DNA of 64,000 nt from Glo-17 sp964637835 (GTDB lineage Bacteria; Krumholzibacteriota; Krumholzibacteriia; LZORAL124-64-63), in NCBI GenBank assembly GCA_964637835.1, contig CAZWYF010000002.1, positions 62,001-126,000 on the forward strand. The letters are read 5' to 3'. The notes under the pieces were generated by a model. That model was not told the DNA's origin, did no database searches, and was given only the letters and a program-made list of their open reading frames with translations. Of the stretch, positions 8,731 to 16,517 are shown piece by piece. Made by a program: the position numbers and the translations under genes. Each line of letters begins with the position of its first letter. Positions within the stretch are counted from its first letter, which is position 1.

Positions 8731-9537
8731 TCAGCGGGGCTGGCGGCGATGCAGCCAGACCAGCAGGCTCGCCAGCAGGATGCTGCTGACCACCACCAGG
8801 ATCACCTGCTCGCCGCCGCGCGCGGCGGGGGTCTCGGTGACCAGCTGGTCCCGCCAGCGCAGCAGCAGGCCCAGGGAGACGGCGTTGTGGACGCCGTGCG
8901 CCGCCATGGGCGCCAGCAACGACCCCGTCCAGTGGTACAGCAGGGCCAGCAACGCGCCCAGGCCCACCAGGCCGAACAGGCTCCAGGGCTCCCAGTGGGC
9001 CACGCCGAAGAACAGCGCGGTGATCACCACGCCACCCGGCACGCCCCAGCGGCGGCGCGCGAGGCGGAAGAGCAGGCCGCGGAAGAGCAGCTCCTCGGCC
9101 AGCGGCGCGCCCACGCTCACCGCCAGGAAGGCCAGCACCACGGCGCCCGGCCCGGTGGGCAGGTGCTGCTCCAGGAACTCGAGGTACTCGGGCGTGGGCG
9201 GATGCAGGCGGGACGACAGCTCCGCCAGCAGCCCCGCCGGGGCCCAGGCCAGCAGGCCCACCGCCGCCCCGATCAGCAGCGGCGCCGCGCCGCCGCGCAT
9301 CTCGAAGGCGTCCCACAGCGGCTCGCCGTGCCACCAGGCCGCCGCCGCGCAGGGGAGCACCACCGCCAGCAGCGCCGCCCCGAGCACCGGGCCGAAGGCG
9401 TTGCCGGTGAGCTCGAAGAAGAGCACCTGCCAGAACAGGTGCGCGCCGAGCAGCAGCAGGGCGAAGCTCAGGAGCTGGCCGCCGGTCCAGGCTTCCCAGA
9501 GGCGGGGCCGGCGCGGGGGCTCGGGATCTCGGTACAC
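8731..9537 (-). CDS. CPBP intramembrane metalloprotease (Abi family)
   Basis: A 268-residue polytopic membrane protein (about seven helices). The three CPBP/Rce1 motifs are present: EELLFR at 148-153, FFGVAH with His at 181, and AHGVHN with His 214/217 and Asn 218; these Glu and His residues bind the catalytic metal. Family members cleave prenylated proteins, bacteriocins or process membrane proteins; the target here is unknown. The GTG start is chosen because AGGAGG precedes it by five bases. The gene is divergent from the HAD gene, with 76 bases between starts. Confidence 0.88.
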   Translation of the reverse strand: MYRDPEPPRRPRLWEAWTGGQLLSFALLLLGAHLFWQVLFFELTGNAFGPVLGAALLAVVLPCAAAAWWHGEPLWDAFEMRGGAAPLLIGAAVGLLAWAPAGLLAELSSRLHPPTPEYLEFLEQHLPTGPGAVVLAFLAVSVGAPLAEELLFRGLLFRLARRRWGVPGGVVITALFFGVAHWEPWSLFGLVGLGALLALLYHWTGSLLAPMAAHGVHNAVSLGLLLRWRDQLVTETPAARGGEQVILVVVSSILLASLLVWLHRRQPR

Positions 9538-9613
9538 GCGAACCTCCTGTACGCGTCGGGGGCCAGCCGCTAATATCGGCCCCGCGCGCACACCCGCAAG
9601 AAAGGGGACCGCC

Positions 9614-10354
9614 GTGAGCGGACGGGCCATCGAGGCGGTGATCTTCGACCTCGACAACACCCTCACCGATTTCATCCGGGCCAAGGACGACGCCATCCGC
9701 GCCGCCATCGACGCGATGATCGACGTGGGGCTGCCGCTGGGACCGGAAGCGGCGCACCGGCGCATCTACGAGATCTACCAGCGCGAGGGCATCGAGGACC
9801 AGCGCGTGTTCGACCGCTTCCTCGAGGCGGAGCAGGGCCGCGTCGACCCGCGCACGCTGGCCGCCGCGGTGATCTCCTACCGCCGCGCCCGCGACGGCTC
9901 GCTGGTGCTCTATCCCCACGCCAAGATGGTGCTCAACCAGCTCCTGCGCGGCGGCTACGGCCTGGCCGTGGTCAGCGACGCGCCGCGCTTCGAGGCCTGG
10001 CTGCGCCTGGTGCGCCTGGGCCTGCACCACCACTTCGACCACGTCTTCACCTACGAGGACACCGGCGTCCGCAAGCCCGATCCGGCACCCTTCCGGCTGG
10101 CGCTGCGCGAGCTCGGCGTGCGCCCCGAGCAGGCCGTGATGATCGGCGACTGGCCCACCCGCGACATCCGCGGCGCCAGCGACCTGGGCCTGCACACGGT
10201 CTGGGCCCGCTACGGCGACAAGGCGCCGCCCTACAAGGATCCCGCCGCGGCCGCCAGCGAGAGCGCCGCCGGCGCGGAGGCCGAGTTCATCATCGACGAC
10301 CTCGCCCAGCTGCTCGACGTGCTCGGGCGGCTGAACGCGGCGGGGTCGTCCTGA
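9614..10354 (+). CDS. HAD-family hydrolase (phosphatase)
   Basis: A 246-residue haloacid dehalogenase-superfamily phosphatase. Motif I is DLDNT (nucleophile Asp 12, acid/base Asp 14), motif II the Ser in VVSDAP, motif III the Lys in GVRKPDP, motif IV MIGDWPTRD. An alpha-helical cap between motifs I and II makes it subfamily I, like phosphoglycolate phosphatase or archaeal TON_0338-type HADs. It starts with GTG behind AAAGGGG. The gene lies 16 bases upstream of nnr and probably shares its transcript. The substrate cannot be inferred. Confidence 0.88.
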   Translation: MSGRAIEAVIFDLDNTLTDFIRAKDDAIRAAIDAMIDVGLPLGPEAAHRRIYEIYQREGIEDQRVFDRFLEAEQGRVDPRTLAAAVISYRRARDGSLVLYPHAKMVLNQLLRGGYGLAVVSDAPRFEAWLRLVRLGLHHHFDHVFTYEDTGVRKPDPAPFRLALRELGVRPEQAVMIGDWPTRDIRGASDLGLHTVWARYGDKAPPYKDPAAAASESAAGAEAEFIIDDLAQLLDVLGRLNAAGSS

Positions 10355-10370
10355 GGCCAGAGGAGCCGCC

Positions 10371-11906
10371 ATGCGCGTCTGCACCGCCACCCAGATGGCC
10401 GCCATCGATCACGAGACCATCCAGGCCGGCACGCCTGGCCTGGAGCTCATGGAACGGGCGGGCCGCGCCCTCTGCGACGCCCTCGACGGCGGCGGCTGGC
10501 TGCCGACAGACGCGCCGGTGGCCATCGTCTGCGGCAAGGGCAACAACGGCGGCGACGGCCTGGTCATGGCCCGGTTGCTGAGCGAGGCGGGCCTCGAGGT
10601 GCGTGTCCTGCAGCTCGCGCCCCGCGACCAGCTCTCCGACGACGCCCGCGCCAGCTGCGATCGCCTGCCGCGATCGGTCACCGTGATCGGCGGCGTGCGC
10701 GAGCGCTGGGCCGAGCAGGTGGCCGAGGTGGCCGCGGGCTGCGGCCTCGTGCTCGACGCGGTGTTCGGCACCGGCATCGAGCCGCCCCTGCGCGAGCCGT
10801 ACGACCGGCTCTGCGCCGCCATCTCCGCCTGCGAGGCGCCGGTGGTGGCGGTGGACATCCCCTCGGGCGTCAGCGGCGACGACGGCCAGGCCGATCCCGA
10901 CGCCGTGACCGCCGACGCCACCATCACCGTGGGCCTGCCCAAGCTGGGCCTGCTGCTGCCGCCGGGCCGCGACCACGTGGGCGAGCTGACGGTGGTGGAC
11001 ATCGGCTTCGATCCCGGGGTCTGCGCCCGCCACGCGCCGGACTGGCACCTGCTCACCCTGGCGCAGGCGCGCGGCATGGTGCCCGACCGCGCCAGCGACA
11101 CCTACAAGACCGCCGTGGGCAGCCTGCTGGTGATCGCCGGCTCGGAGGCCTACGGGGGCGCCGTGCAGCTCACCGGACTGGGCGCCCTGCGCGCCGGGGT
11201 GGGCATGCTGCACCTGGCCGTGGCGCCGGCGCTGCTGACCAGCCTGCGCACGGCCCTGCCCGAGGCCATCGGCCACCCCTTGCCGGTGACCCCGGCGGGC
11301 ACCCTGGCCGCGCCGCCGGACCGCGCCGCGCTCCTGGACGGCCGCGACGCGGTGGCCGTGGGCCCCGGTCTGGGGGACGACCCCGCCACCGACGCCTGGA
11401 TCCTCGAGCTGGTCACCACCGCCGAGGTGCCCCTGGTGGTGGATGCCGACGGCCTGAACGCCTTCGCCCGCCAGGGCCGCACCCCCGCCTTCGCCACCGA
11501 GGACGTGGTGCTCACGCCCCATCCGGGGGAGCTGGCGCGGCTCACCGGCCTGGGCGTGGGGGAGGTGATGGCCCGGCGCCTGGAACTGGTGCCGGAGCTG
11601 GCGCGGCGCTGGGGCGCGGTGCTGCTGCTGAAGGGGTCGCCCACGGTGATCGGCCGGCCCGATGGCAGCCTCTGGTTCAATCCCGCCGGGGACGACGCCC
11701 TCGCCCGCGGTGGTGCCGGCGACGTGCTCACCGGCGTGATCGGCGCGCTGCTCGCGCAGGGCTGCACGGCGGCCGATGCCGCCCGTCTGGGAGCCCTGGT
11801 CCACGGCCTGGCCGGCCAGCAGGCCGCCGCGGGGCGTGGCCGCCGGGGTGTGCTGACGCGGGAGATCGCCGACGCGGTGGCCACGGTCCTCGACCTGCTG
11901 GATTGA
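10371..11906 (+). CDS. nnr: bifunctional NAD(P)H-hydrate epimerase / ADP-dependent dehydratase
   Basis: A 511-residue metabolite-repair enzyme. The N-terminal YjeF_N domain (about 1-215, with GKGNNGGDG at 55-63) epimerises hydrated NADH and NADPH. The C-terminal ribokinase-like domain (about 225-505) removes the water with ADP as energy donor. Its diagnostic motifs are GPGLGDDP, DADGLNAF, LTPHPGELARL and GGAGDVLTG near 447-454. The length matches full-length bacterial Nnr fusions. It acts in the cytoplasm and is expressed right after the HAD gene. Confidence 0.95.
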   Translation: MRVCTATQMAAIDHETIQAGTPGLELMERAGRALCDALDGGGWLPTDAPVAIVCGKGNNGGDGLVMARLLSEAGLEVRVLQLAPRDQLSDDARASCDRLPRSVTVIGGVRERWAEQVAEVAAGCGLVLDAVFGTGIEPPLREPYDRLCAAISACEAPVVAVDIPSGVSGDDGQADPDAVTADATITVGLPKLGLLLPPGRDHVGELTVVDIGFDPGVCARHAPDWHLLTLAQARGMVPDRASDTYKTAVGSLLVIAGSEAYGGAVQLTGLGALRAGVGMLHLAVAPALLTSLRTALPEAIGHPLPVTPAGTLAAPPDRAALLDGRDAVAVGPGLGDDPATDAWILELVTTAEVPLVVDADGLNAFARQGRTPAFATEDVVLTPHPGELARLTGLGVGEVMARRLELVPELARRWGAVLLLKGSPTVIGRPDGSLWFNPAGDDALARGGAGDVLTGVIGALLAQGCTAADAARLGALVHGLAGQQAAAGRGRRGVLTREIADAVATVLDLLD

Positions 11907-11973
11907 CGGTCCCGGGGCAGACGGCCGGGGCGCATCCGGCGACCGCGTCGGGATCGCGCGGCAGCGATTGGCG

Positions 11974-12003
11974 GTTGCACCCGCGGCCGCGAGCGCCTAT
12001 CAT
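11974..12003 (+). promoter_or_regulatory. promoter of rpmB
   Basis: TTGCAC at 11975-11980, a 17-base spacer, then TATCAT at 11998-12003. It also fits the -33 TTG / -7 TAnnTT pattern seen elsewhere in the window. It lies 76 bases before the rpmB start. Confidence 0.55.
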
Positions 12004-12078
12004 TCCCGCCTTGCATCTGACGCATCTCGCGCCGGCACGCTCGTGTGCGCCCCGGCGCCCAGCTCGAGGAGAGGACCC

Positions 12079-12318
12079 ATGTCCCGACGCTGCAAGCTGA
12101 CCGGCAAGGGACCGCTGGTGGGCAACCACGTCTCGCACGCCCACAACAAGACCAAGCGGCGCCAGCTTCCCAACCTGCAGAGCAAGCGGATCTTCGTGTC
12201 CGAGCTCGGCCGCACCGTCCGCGTGAAGATGTCCACGCGCGCCATGCGCACCGTGGATCGCGACGGTCTGATGGCCTATCTGCGCAAGAACAACCTGCGC
12301 CTGAAGGACGTCACCTAG
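12079..12318 (+). CDS. rpmB: 50S ribosomal protein L28
   Basis: A 79-residue ribosomal protein. The start SRRCKLTGKGPLVGNHVSHA and the central KTKRRQLPNLQ are the hallmark of L28, which binds 23S rRNA in the large subunit. It is the short form without the zinc CxxC pairs. The ATG follows GAGGAGAGGA. The gene stands alone, with its own promoter and a downstream terminator, rather than paired with rpmG as is common. Confidence 0.97.
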   Translation: MSRRCKLTGKGPLVGNHVSHAHNKTKRRQLPNLQSKRIFVSELGRTVRVKMSTRAMRTVDRDGLMAYLRKNNLRLKDVT

Positions 12319-12365
12319 ACGGGCGTCGCCCAGGACGTCCCGCCGCCAGCGCGGTCTCGTACCGG

Positions 12366-12394
12366 ACGGGTCGCCCCCAGGGGCGACCCGTTTC
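12366..12394 (+). terminator. intrinsic terminator after rpmB
   Basis: A perfect 11-bp stem (12366-12376 with 12381-12391) and the 4-base loop CCAG, followed by TTTCT. It sits between convergent rpmB and the minus-strand NifX-like operon and could serve both. Confidence 0.75.
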
Positions 12395-12507
12395 TGCTGC
12401 CCGGCGCCGAGCGCACGGAAGCGCGGGCCGCCCTGGCGAGCGACCCGCGCCATCTCCTCCCCGGACGGACGGCTCGCCCGGCCGCTTGCCGGCGAGCGCC
12501 GGGCCGG

Positions 12508-12846
12508 TCAGTGGTCGCAGGCGTTGGGCCCGGCCTGCAGGTCGCCGGCGAGCCAGGCCTCGACCACGGTCTCCGGCGCCGCGGGGCTCGCCCCGACGAT
12601 CACCTCCACGCCATGCTGCTGGAAGATGGCCTGGGCGCGGCTGCCCATGCCGCCGGCGATGACCAGATCGGCGCCGCGATCGGCCAGCCACGGCGGCAGC
12701 ATGCCCGGCTGGTGCGGTGGCGGGGTGACGTCCTCGCGGGCGAGGATGGTCCCCTGCTCGCGATCGATATCCAGCAGGGCGAAGGCCTCGCAGTGGCCGA
12801 AGTGCTGGCAGAGCTGGCCGGCGGCCACGGGAACGGCGATGCGCAT
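12508..12846 (-). CDS. NifX/ORP-like cofactor-binding protein (third in operon)
   Basis: A 112-residue protein of the dinitrogenase iron-molybdenum cofactor-binding family (NifX/NafY/orange protein). It begins MRIAVPVAAGQLCQHFGHCEAF, the usual start with His/Cys near the cofactor site, and carries IAGGMGSRAQAIF, the family loop before the last helices. The ATG at 12846 follows AAGGAG; an upstream ATG in the same frame lacks a site. It is the last gene of the minus-strand cluster that also holds two MinD-type ATPases. In Desulfovibrio the related ORP binds a mixed Mo-Cu-S cluster; whether this protein does is not visible. Confidence 0.85.
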   Translation of the reverse strand: MRIAVPVAAGQLCQHFGHCEAFALLDIDREQGTILAREDVTPPPHQPGMLPPWLADRGADLVIAGGMGSRAQAIFQQHGVEVIVGASPAAPETVVEAWLAGDLQAGPNACDH

Positions 12847-12856
12847 GGTGTTCTCC

Positions 12857-12888
12857 TTCACGGGTTCACGGGTCACGTGGTCACGGGA
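12857..12888 (+). repeat. 8-bp degenerate tandem repeat in operon spacer
   Basis: Four units related to TTCACGGG (TTCACGGG twice, TCACGTGG, TCACGGGA) fill most of the 52-base spacer between the ATPase stop and the next ATG. Function unknown. Confidence 0.5.
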
Positions 12889-12898
12889 TGACGCGGCT

Positions 12899-13792
12899 TC
12901 ACGAGGCGACGCCTCGCGCGAGCAGCGGGGTCAGCTCCTGCCAGAGGGCGCGGATGTCCGCGGCCGCCGGGGTGCCGGTCTCGATGGCGGCGCGGGCCTG
13001 GATCTGGGCCCGGGTCACGCCGCGGTCGTAGCGGATGCGGCCCAGGGGGCGGGCGCCACGGTGGCGGGCGGCGGCCTCGATGCGGTCGGCCATGTCGGGC
13101 GCCAGGTCCCACTTGTTGACCACCACGCAGGCCGGCACGCCGAAGTGGCCGGCCAGCGACAGCACGCGATCCAGGTCGTGGGCGCCGGAGACGGTGGGCT
13201 CGGTCACCGCCAGCAGCAGGGAGGCGCCGGTCACCGTGGCGATCACCGGGCAGCCGATGCCCGGCGGCCCGTCCACGAGCACCAGGTCGCGGCCCTCGCG
13301 GCCAGCCAGCTCGCGCGCCTGCTGCCGCACCGTGGAGACCAGCTTGCCCGAGTTCTCCGCCGCCACGCCCAGGCGAGCGTGGACCATGGGGCCGCTGCGC
13401 GCGTCGGAGATCATCCACTCGCCGCAGTGGCGCGCGGGAAAGGCGATGGCCTGCTGCGGACAGAAGCGCACGCAGACGCCGCAGCCCTCGCAGGCCACCG
13501 GATCCACTCTGCGCACGGCGCCGGGGGCGTCGCGGCCCGGAGCGATGGCGTCGAACCGGCAGACCTCCGCACACAGCCCGCAACCGTCGCAGCGGCCGGG
13601 ATCGATCACGGCCTCGTGGCCGCTGGTGAAGTCGTGCCGCTCGCGCACCTCGGGTGCGAGCAGCAGATGCAGGTCGGCGGCGTCCACGTCGCAGTCGGCG
13701 GTGACCGCATCGCCGGCCAGCAGGGCGAGCGAGGCGGTGACGCTGGTCTTGCCGGTGCCGCCCTTGCCGCTGATGACCACCAGTTCCTGCAT
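12899..13792 (-). CDS. MinD-superfamily ATPase with inserted ferredoxin domain (second)
   Basis: A 297-residue P-loop ATPase of the COG1149 type. The deviant Walker A SGKGGTGKTS is at residues 8-17. Two [4Fe-4S] cluster motifs, CDGCGLCAEVC and CEGCGVCVRFC, are inserted at about 69-110. The later switch motif DGPPGIGCPV completes the ATPase. Such proteins pair with NifX-like partners in anaerobes and are thought to load or move Fe-S or mixed-metal clusters; in the Desulfovibrio ORP complex two of them act with ORP. The ATG overlaps the stop of the upstream paralogue by one base (TGATG), so the two are made together, possibly as a heterodimer. Confidence 0.92.
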   Translation of the reverse strand: MQELVVISGKGGTGKTSVTASLALLAGDAVTADCDVDAADLHLLLAPEVRERHDFTSGHEAVIDPGRCDGCGLCAEVCRFDAIAPGRDAPGAVRRVDPVACEGCGVCVRFCPQQAIAFPARHCGEWMISDARSGPMVHARLGVAAENSGKLVSTVRQQARELAGREGRDLVLVDGPPGIGCPVIATVTGASLLLAVTEPTVSGAHDLDRVLSLAGHFGVPACVVVNKWDLAPDMADRIEAAARHRGARPLGRIRYDRGVTRAQIQARAAIETGTPAAADIRALWQELTPLLARGVAS

Positions 13793-14715
13793 CACGTATC
13801 CTCGCTTCCGGTGGGGCGGGTCGTGGCGACCGGCGTGGTCGTCCCCGTCGCGGCGGCCGTCGCGGCGGCGGTGAGGCCGTGGTCGTGCAGCCGCACCAGG
13901 CGGCGCCAGAGGTCCTCGAACCGCTCGCGATACTCCGGCAGCGCCTCGCTGGCCAGCTGGCCGCGGGCATAGGCCTCGGCCACGCGGCGGTCGTCCGGCA
14001 GCTCGGCGAGGATGGGCAGGCCGGCCTCGGCACAGAAGCCCTGGACGCGGCGGTCGCCGCTGCCGGCGCGGTTGACCACCACGCCGGCGGGCAGCCCGAG
14101 CGCGCGCACCATGTCCACCGCCAGCTTCAGGTCGTGCAGGCCGAAGGGCGTGGGCTCGGTCACCAGCACCACCAGGTCCACGCCGCGCAGGGTGGCCACC
14201 ACCGGGCAGGAGGTGCCCGGCGGCGCATCCAGGATGGCCGGCACGCCGGGCCGCAGACGGCGGCGCACCGCCGCGATCACCGGCGGGGCGGTGGCCACGC
14301 CCACGTCCAGCCGGCCCTCGGACAGCGTGATGTCGCCGGCGATGTGCTCGCTCACCGTGCCGATGCGCCGCGGCACCTCGCTGATGGCGCCCCGGGGACA
14401 TACGAGCGCGCAGCCGCCGCAGCCGTGGCAGAGGTCGGCGAACACCAGGGGCTCGGTGCCCAGGGCCACGATGGCGTGGTACTGGCAGATGCGGCCGCAT
14501 TCGCCGCAGGCGTCGCACCGCTCGGCGTCCACCTCCGGGATCAGCAGGTTCACCGGCTCCTCGCCGGTGCGCTCGGCGTCGAGGAACAGGGCGCAGTTGG
14601 GCGCCTCCACGTCGCAATCCAGCAGCTGGACCGGACCGCCACGGGTCCAGGCCAGGTTGGCCGCCACGGTGGTCTTGCCGGTGCCGCCCTTGCCCGAGGC
14701 GATGGCCAGGATCAC
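13792..14715 (-). CDS. MinD-superfamily ATPase with inserted ferredoxin domain (first)
   Basis: A 307-residue paralogue of the next gene. Walker A SGKGGTGKTT is at 7-16, followed by ferredoxin motifs CDACGECGRIC and CHGCGGCALVC at about 68-110 and DAPPGTSCPV near 164. The C-terminus ends in an Ala/Thr-rich low-complexity tail (about 280-307) not seen in the partner. It starts with GTG overlapping the TGA of the upstream NifX-like gene (GTGA). The two-ATPase arrangement matches COG1149 gene pairs of sulfate reducers and other strict anaerobes. Confidence 0.92.
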   Translation of the reverse strand: MILAIASGKGGTGKTTVAANLAWTRGGPVQLLDCDVEAPNCALFLDAERTGEEPVNLLIPEVDAERCDACGECGRICQYHAIVALGTEPLVFADLCHGCGGCALVCPRGAISEVPRRIGTVSEHIAGDITLSEGRLDVGVATAPPVIAAVRRRLRPGVPAILDAPPGTSCPVVATLRGVDLVVLVTEPTPFGLHDLKLAVDMVRALGLPAGVVVNRAGSGDRRVQGFCAEAGLPILAELPDDRRVAEAYARGQLASEALPEYRERFEDLWRRLVRLHDHGLTAAATAAATGTTTPVATTRPTGSEDT

Positions 14716-15074
14716 AGCCAGTGCCCCTCGACGTCGGCGGTGCTGGCGGCGGTGAGCTCGCCGTCGCGGTACCGGGCGAGCGCCTCGGCCACCGTCGCGG
14801 CGTCGGTGTTGTACACCGGGATGTTCACGGCGCTGAGCACGCGGAAGGCCTTGGGACCGCAGTGGCCGGTGATCAGGCCCTGGACGCCGGCGCGGGCCAC
14901 CGTCTCGGCGGCCTGCACGCCGGCGCCCTGCGCGGCGGTGAGGTTCTGGGAGTTGTCCAGGAGCTCGAAGGTCTCCTGGTCGAGGTCGTAGACCAGGAAG
15001 CGCGCCGCGCGGCCGAACCGCGGGTCGAGGGGCGCGCCGAGGGTCTCGCCGGTGGTGGTCACGGCCAGCTTCAC
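14712..15074 (-). CDS. NifX/ORP-like cofactor-binding protein (second in operon)
   Basis: A 120-residue NifX-family protein starting MKLAVTTTGETLGAPLDPRFGR, then FLVYDLDQETFELLDN and the conserved LITGHCGPKAFRVL loop; the Gly-His-Cys-Gly in this loop is typical of Mo/Fe-S cofactor-binding members. It closely fits the size of orange protein. The GTG start lies behind AGGAG and overlaps the stop of the upstream DUF5320 gene (GTGA); its own stop overlaps the first ATPase start. All four genes here are therefore translationally linked. Confidence 0.88.
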   Translation of the reverse strand: MKLAVTTTGETLGAPLDPRFGRAARFLVYDLDQETFELLDNSQNLTAAQGAGVQAAETVARAGVQGLITGHCGPKAFRVLSAVNIPVYNTDAATVAEALARYRDGELTAASTADVEGHWL

Positions 15075-15436
15075 GTCTGGTTCTCCTGGTCGGGGTCCCG
15101 GGGCAGGCGGTCGAGCTGCTCGCGCACGGCGCCCAGCTCGGCCGTCAGGGCGTCGAGGCGACGGGTCAGTGCCTCGTGGGTGTCGCCGGGGGCCGGCGCG
15201 GGGATGTCCGCGGGGGCCCACCAGCCGGCGCCACGGCCCCAGCCGGCGCCGAATCCGCGTCCGCGTCCGCCACCCCGGCCGTGGCCCGGGCCTCGGCCGA
15301 GGCCACCGCCCCGGCCCAGGCCCTGCCCCGGTGCGGGGTGGGTGAAGCCGGGGGCATCGTATCCGCTGCAGTGGCCGAGGGCGCGCCCGGTGCGCGGGCC
15401 GCCGCCCATGGGTCCGGTCCTGTCTCCGCCTGGCAT
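15071..15436 (-). CDS. DUF5320-like glycine-rich protein
   Basis: A 121-residue protein beginning MPGGDRTGPMGGGPRTGRAL and CSGYD, the diagnostic start of DUF5320 proteins, followed by a Gly/Arg-rich middle (about 35-80) and a C-terminal coiled-coil segment (ALTRRLDALTAELGAVREQL). Such proteins are nearly always neighbours of NifX-like and MinD-ferredoxin proteins, but their job is unknown. The ATG at 15436 follows AGGGAGA; the longer open frame upstream has no support. The stop overlaps the next gene. Confidence 0.82.
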   Translation of the reverse strand: MPGGDRTGPMGGGPRTGRALGHCSGYDAPGFTHPAPGQGLGRGGGLGRGPGHGRGGGRGRGFGAGWGRGAGWWAPADIPAPAPGDTHEALTRRLDALTAELGAVREQLDRLPRDPDQENQT

Positions 15437-15530
15437 GTCGTTCTCCCTGGGTTCGGTTCCTGGGTCGTCTCGTGTCCACGTCTCTCGGTTCGCGTGGACG
15501 GATCTCATGGGGCATCCCGCCGCGGGGCGG

Positions 15531-16321
15531 TCACCCCTCGCGGGTCATGGCGGCGGCGCACTGCGGACAGGTCCGCTGCTGGCAGGGCTCGCCGCGACGA
15601 TGGGCCTCGCGGTGCCCGCAGGACGGGCAGACGCAGTGGCCGCCGGTACCGCCGGCCAGCGGTCCGCCACCGCGGCCTGCGCNNNNNNNNNNNNNNNNNN
15701 NNNNNNNNNNNNNNNNNNNNNNNNNNNNNNNNNNNNNNNNNNNNNNNNNNNNNNNNNNNNNNNNNNNNNNNNNNNNNNNNNNCAGACGCAGTGGCCGCCG
15801 GTACCGCCGGCCAGCGGTCCGCCACCGCGGCCTGCGCCTCCGGCGCCGGGACCCTGGCCGCGGCCCCCGCCCCGGCCGGCACCCATGCCGCCGCCCCGGC
15901 CGCCGCGGCCGGATCCGGGTCCGTTCATGGCATCTCCTCCTGAGCGTCGTCCGGCGCCGCGGCGGGCGCCCCGGCGGGCGCGGCCGCAGCAGCCGGGCAT
16001 GGTGAAGCGATCCTGCCGGAGCGCGCCAGCGAGCCAGGCCTGCACCACGGCGGCCGTCTCCCCGGCCACGAAGGCCTCGACGGCCAGGCCGAGGGCCGCG
16101 ACCTGCGCCTGCAGGGGCCGGGAGATGGCGCCGCAGACCAGGACGTCGACGCCCAGGTCGGCCAGGCGCCGGGCCCGGTCCAGCGGCGGCAGGTCGGCCG
16201 GCAGGCTCTCGTGGCGCTCGGCGGCGATGCGCCCCGCCTCCGCGTCGATCAGGCGCAGCTCGCGGCTGACGTCGAAGACCGGCGCGATGTGTTCATCCCA
16301 GGTGGCGAAGGCTGCTCGCAT
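15531..16321 (-). CDS. NifX-like domain fused to Gly-rich linker and zinc ribbon (interrupted by a false gap)
   Basis: First gene of the operon. As deposited the frame is broken by 100 Ns, but collapsing the two identical 55-bp flanks to one copy restores one 211-codon frame. Residues 1-110 are a NifX-family domain (WDEHIAPVFDVSREL, VDVLVCGAISRPLQ, PGCCGRARRGAR). Then comes a Gly/Arg-rich stretch like DUF5320 linkers, and finally a double CxxC segment (CVCPSCGH, TCPQC) ending AAAMTREG. Inside the frame, at 15928, an ATG follows AGGAGGAG at ideal distance, so the Gly-rich/zinc part (80 residues) may also be made separately. The main start at 16321 follows GAGGGAG. A sigma-54 promoter lies 42 bases upstream. 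Confidence 0.75.
15628..15682. repeat. 55-bp contig-end duplicate, left copy
   Basis: Identical to 15783-15837. The two copies abut the N gap exactly, as expected when a scaffolder places Ns between contigs that share an assembler k-mer overlap. It is an assembly artefact rather than a genomic repeat. Confidence 0.9.
15683..15782. other. 100-base N gap (scaffolding)
   Basis: Exactly 100 undefined bases, a standard placeholder length. The identical 55-bp flanks and the restored reading frame on joining indicate that no sequence is really missing. Confidence 0.9.
15783..15837. repeat. 55-bp contig-end duplicate, right copy
   Basis: Second copy of the sequence at 15628-15682, directly after the N gap. 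See that entry. Confidence 0.9.
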
Positions 16322-16362
16322 GGTCGCTCCCTCTCGGTCGCGGGTGACTCCCTGGCCATTCC

Positions 16363-16378
16363 TGCATCGATCGCGCCA
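16363..16378 (-). promoter_or_regulatory. sigma-54 promoter of the NifX/MinD operon
   Basis: On the minus strand the sequence reads TGGCGCGATCGATGCA. GG and GC are separated by exactly ten bases, and the match to TGGCRCR-N4-TTGCW differs at one position. Transcription would start near 16352, about 30 bases before the first operon ATG. The gene just upstream encodes a sigma-54 activator. Confidence 0.65.
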
Positions 16379-16401
16379 GGATGGATCTGCGCCCGGCGAA
16401 G

Positions 16402-16419
16402 ATCGCAACCTGCTGCGAT
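16402..16419. promoter_or_regulatory. inverted repeat, possible activator site
   Basis: ATCGCA-N6-TGCGAT, followed by GTCGTC. It lies about 58 bases upstream of the expected start. The element CTGCGA...TGTCGTC recurs at 16474-16489, as if two copies of one binding site were present. Confidence 0.3.
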
Positions 16420-16476
16420 GTCGTCGATTAGGGGAGATAGCGGGACGCGGCAGGCCGGTCGATAGGCGCGCCGCTG

Positions 16477-16487
16477 CGACACTGTCG
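16477..16487. promoter_or_regulatory. palindrome CGACACTGTCG, possible enhancer site
   Basis: A 5-1-5 palindrome about 130 bases upstream of the sigma-54 start, a usual distance for an enhancer-binding activator. It shares CTGCGA/TGTCGTC with the repeat at 16402. Confidence 0.35.
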
Positions 16488-16517
16488 TCCCCGGATCGTC
16501 GCGGAAGCGCGACGGTC

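Noticed and set aside
15628..15837. 55-bp direct repeat as a mobile-element or attachment site
   Set aside because: Copies abut the N gap exactly and merging them restores a gene, so it is an assembly overlap.
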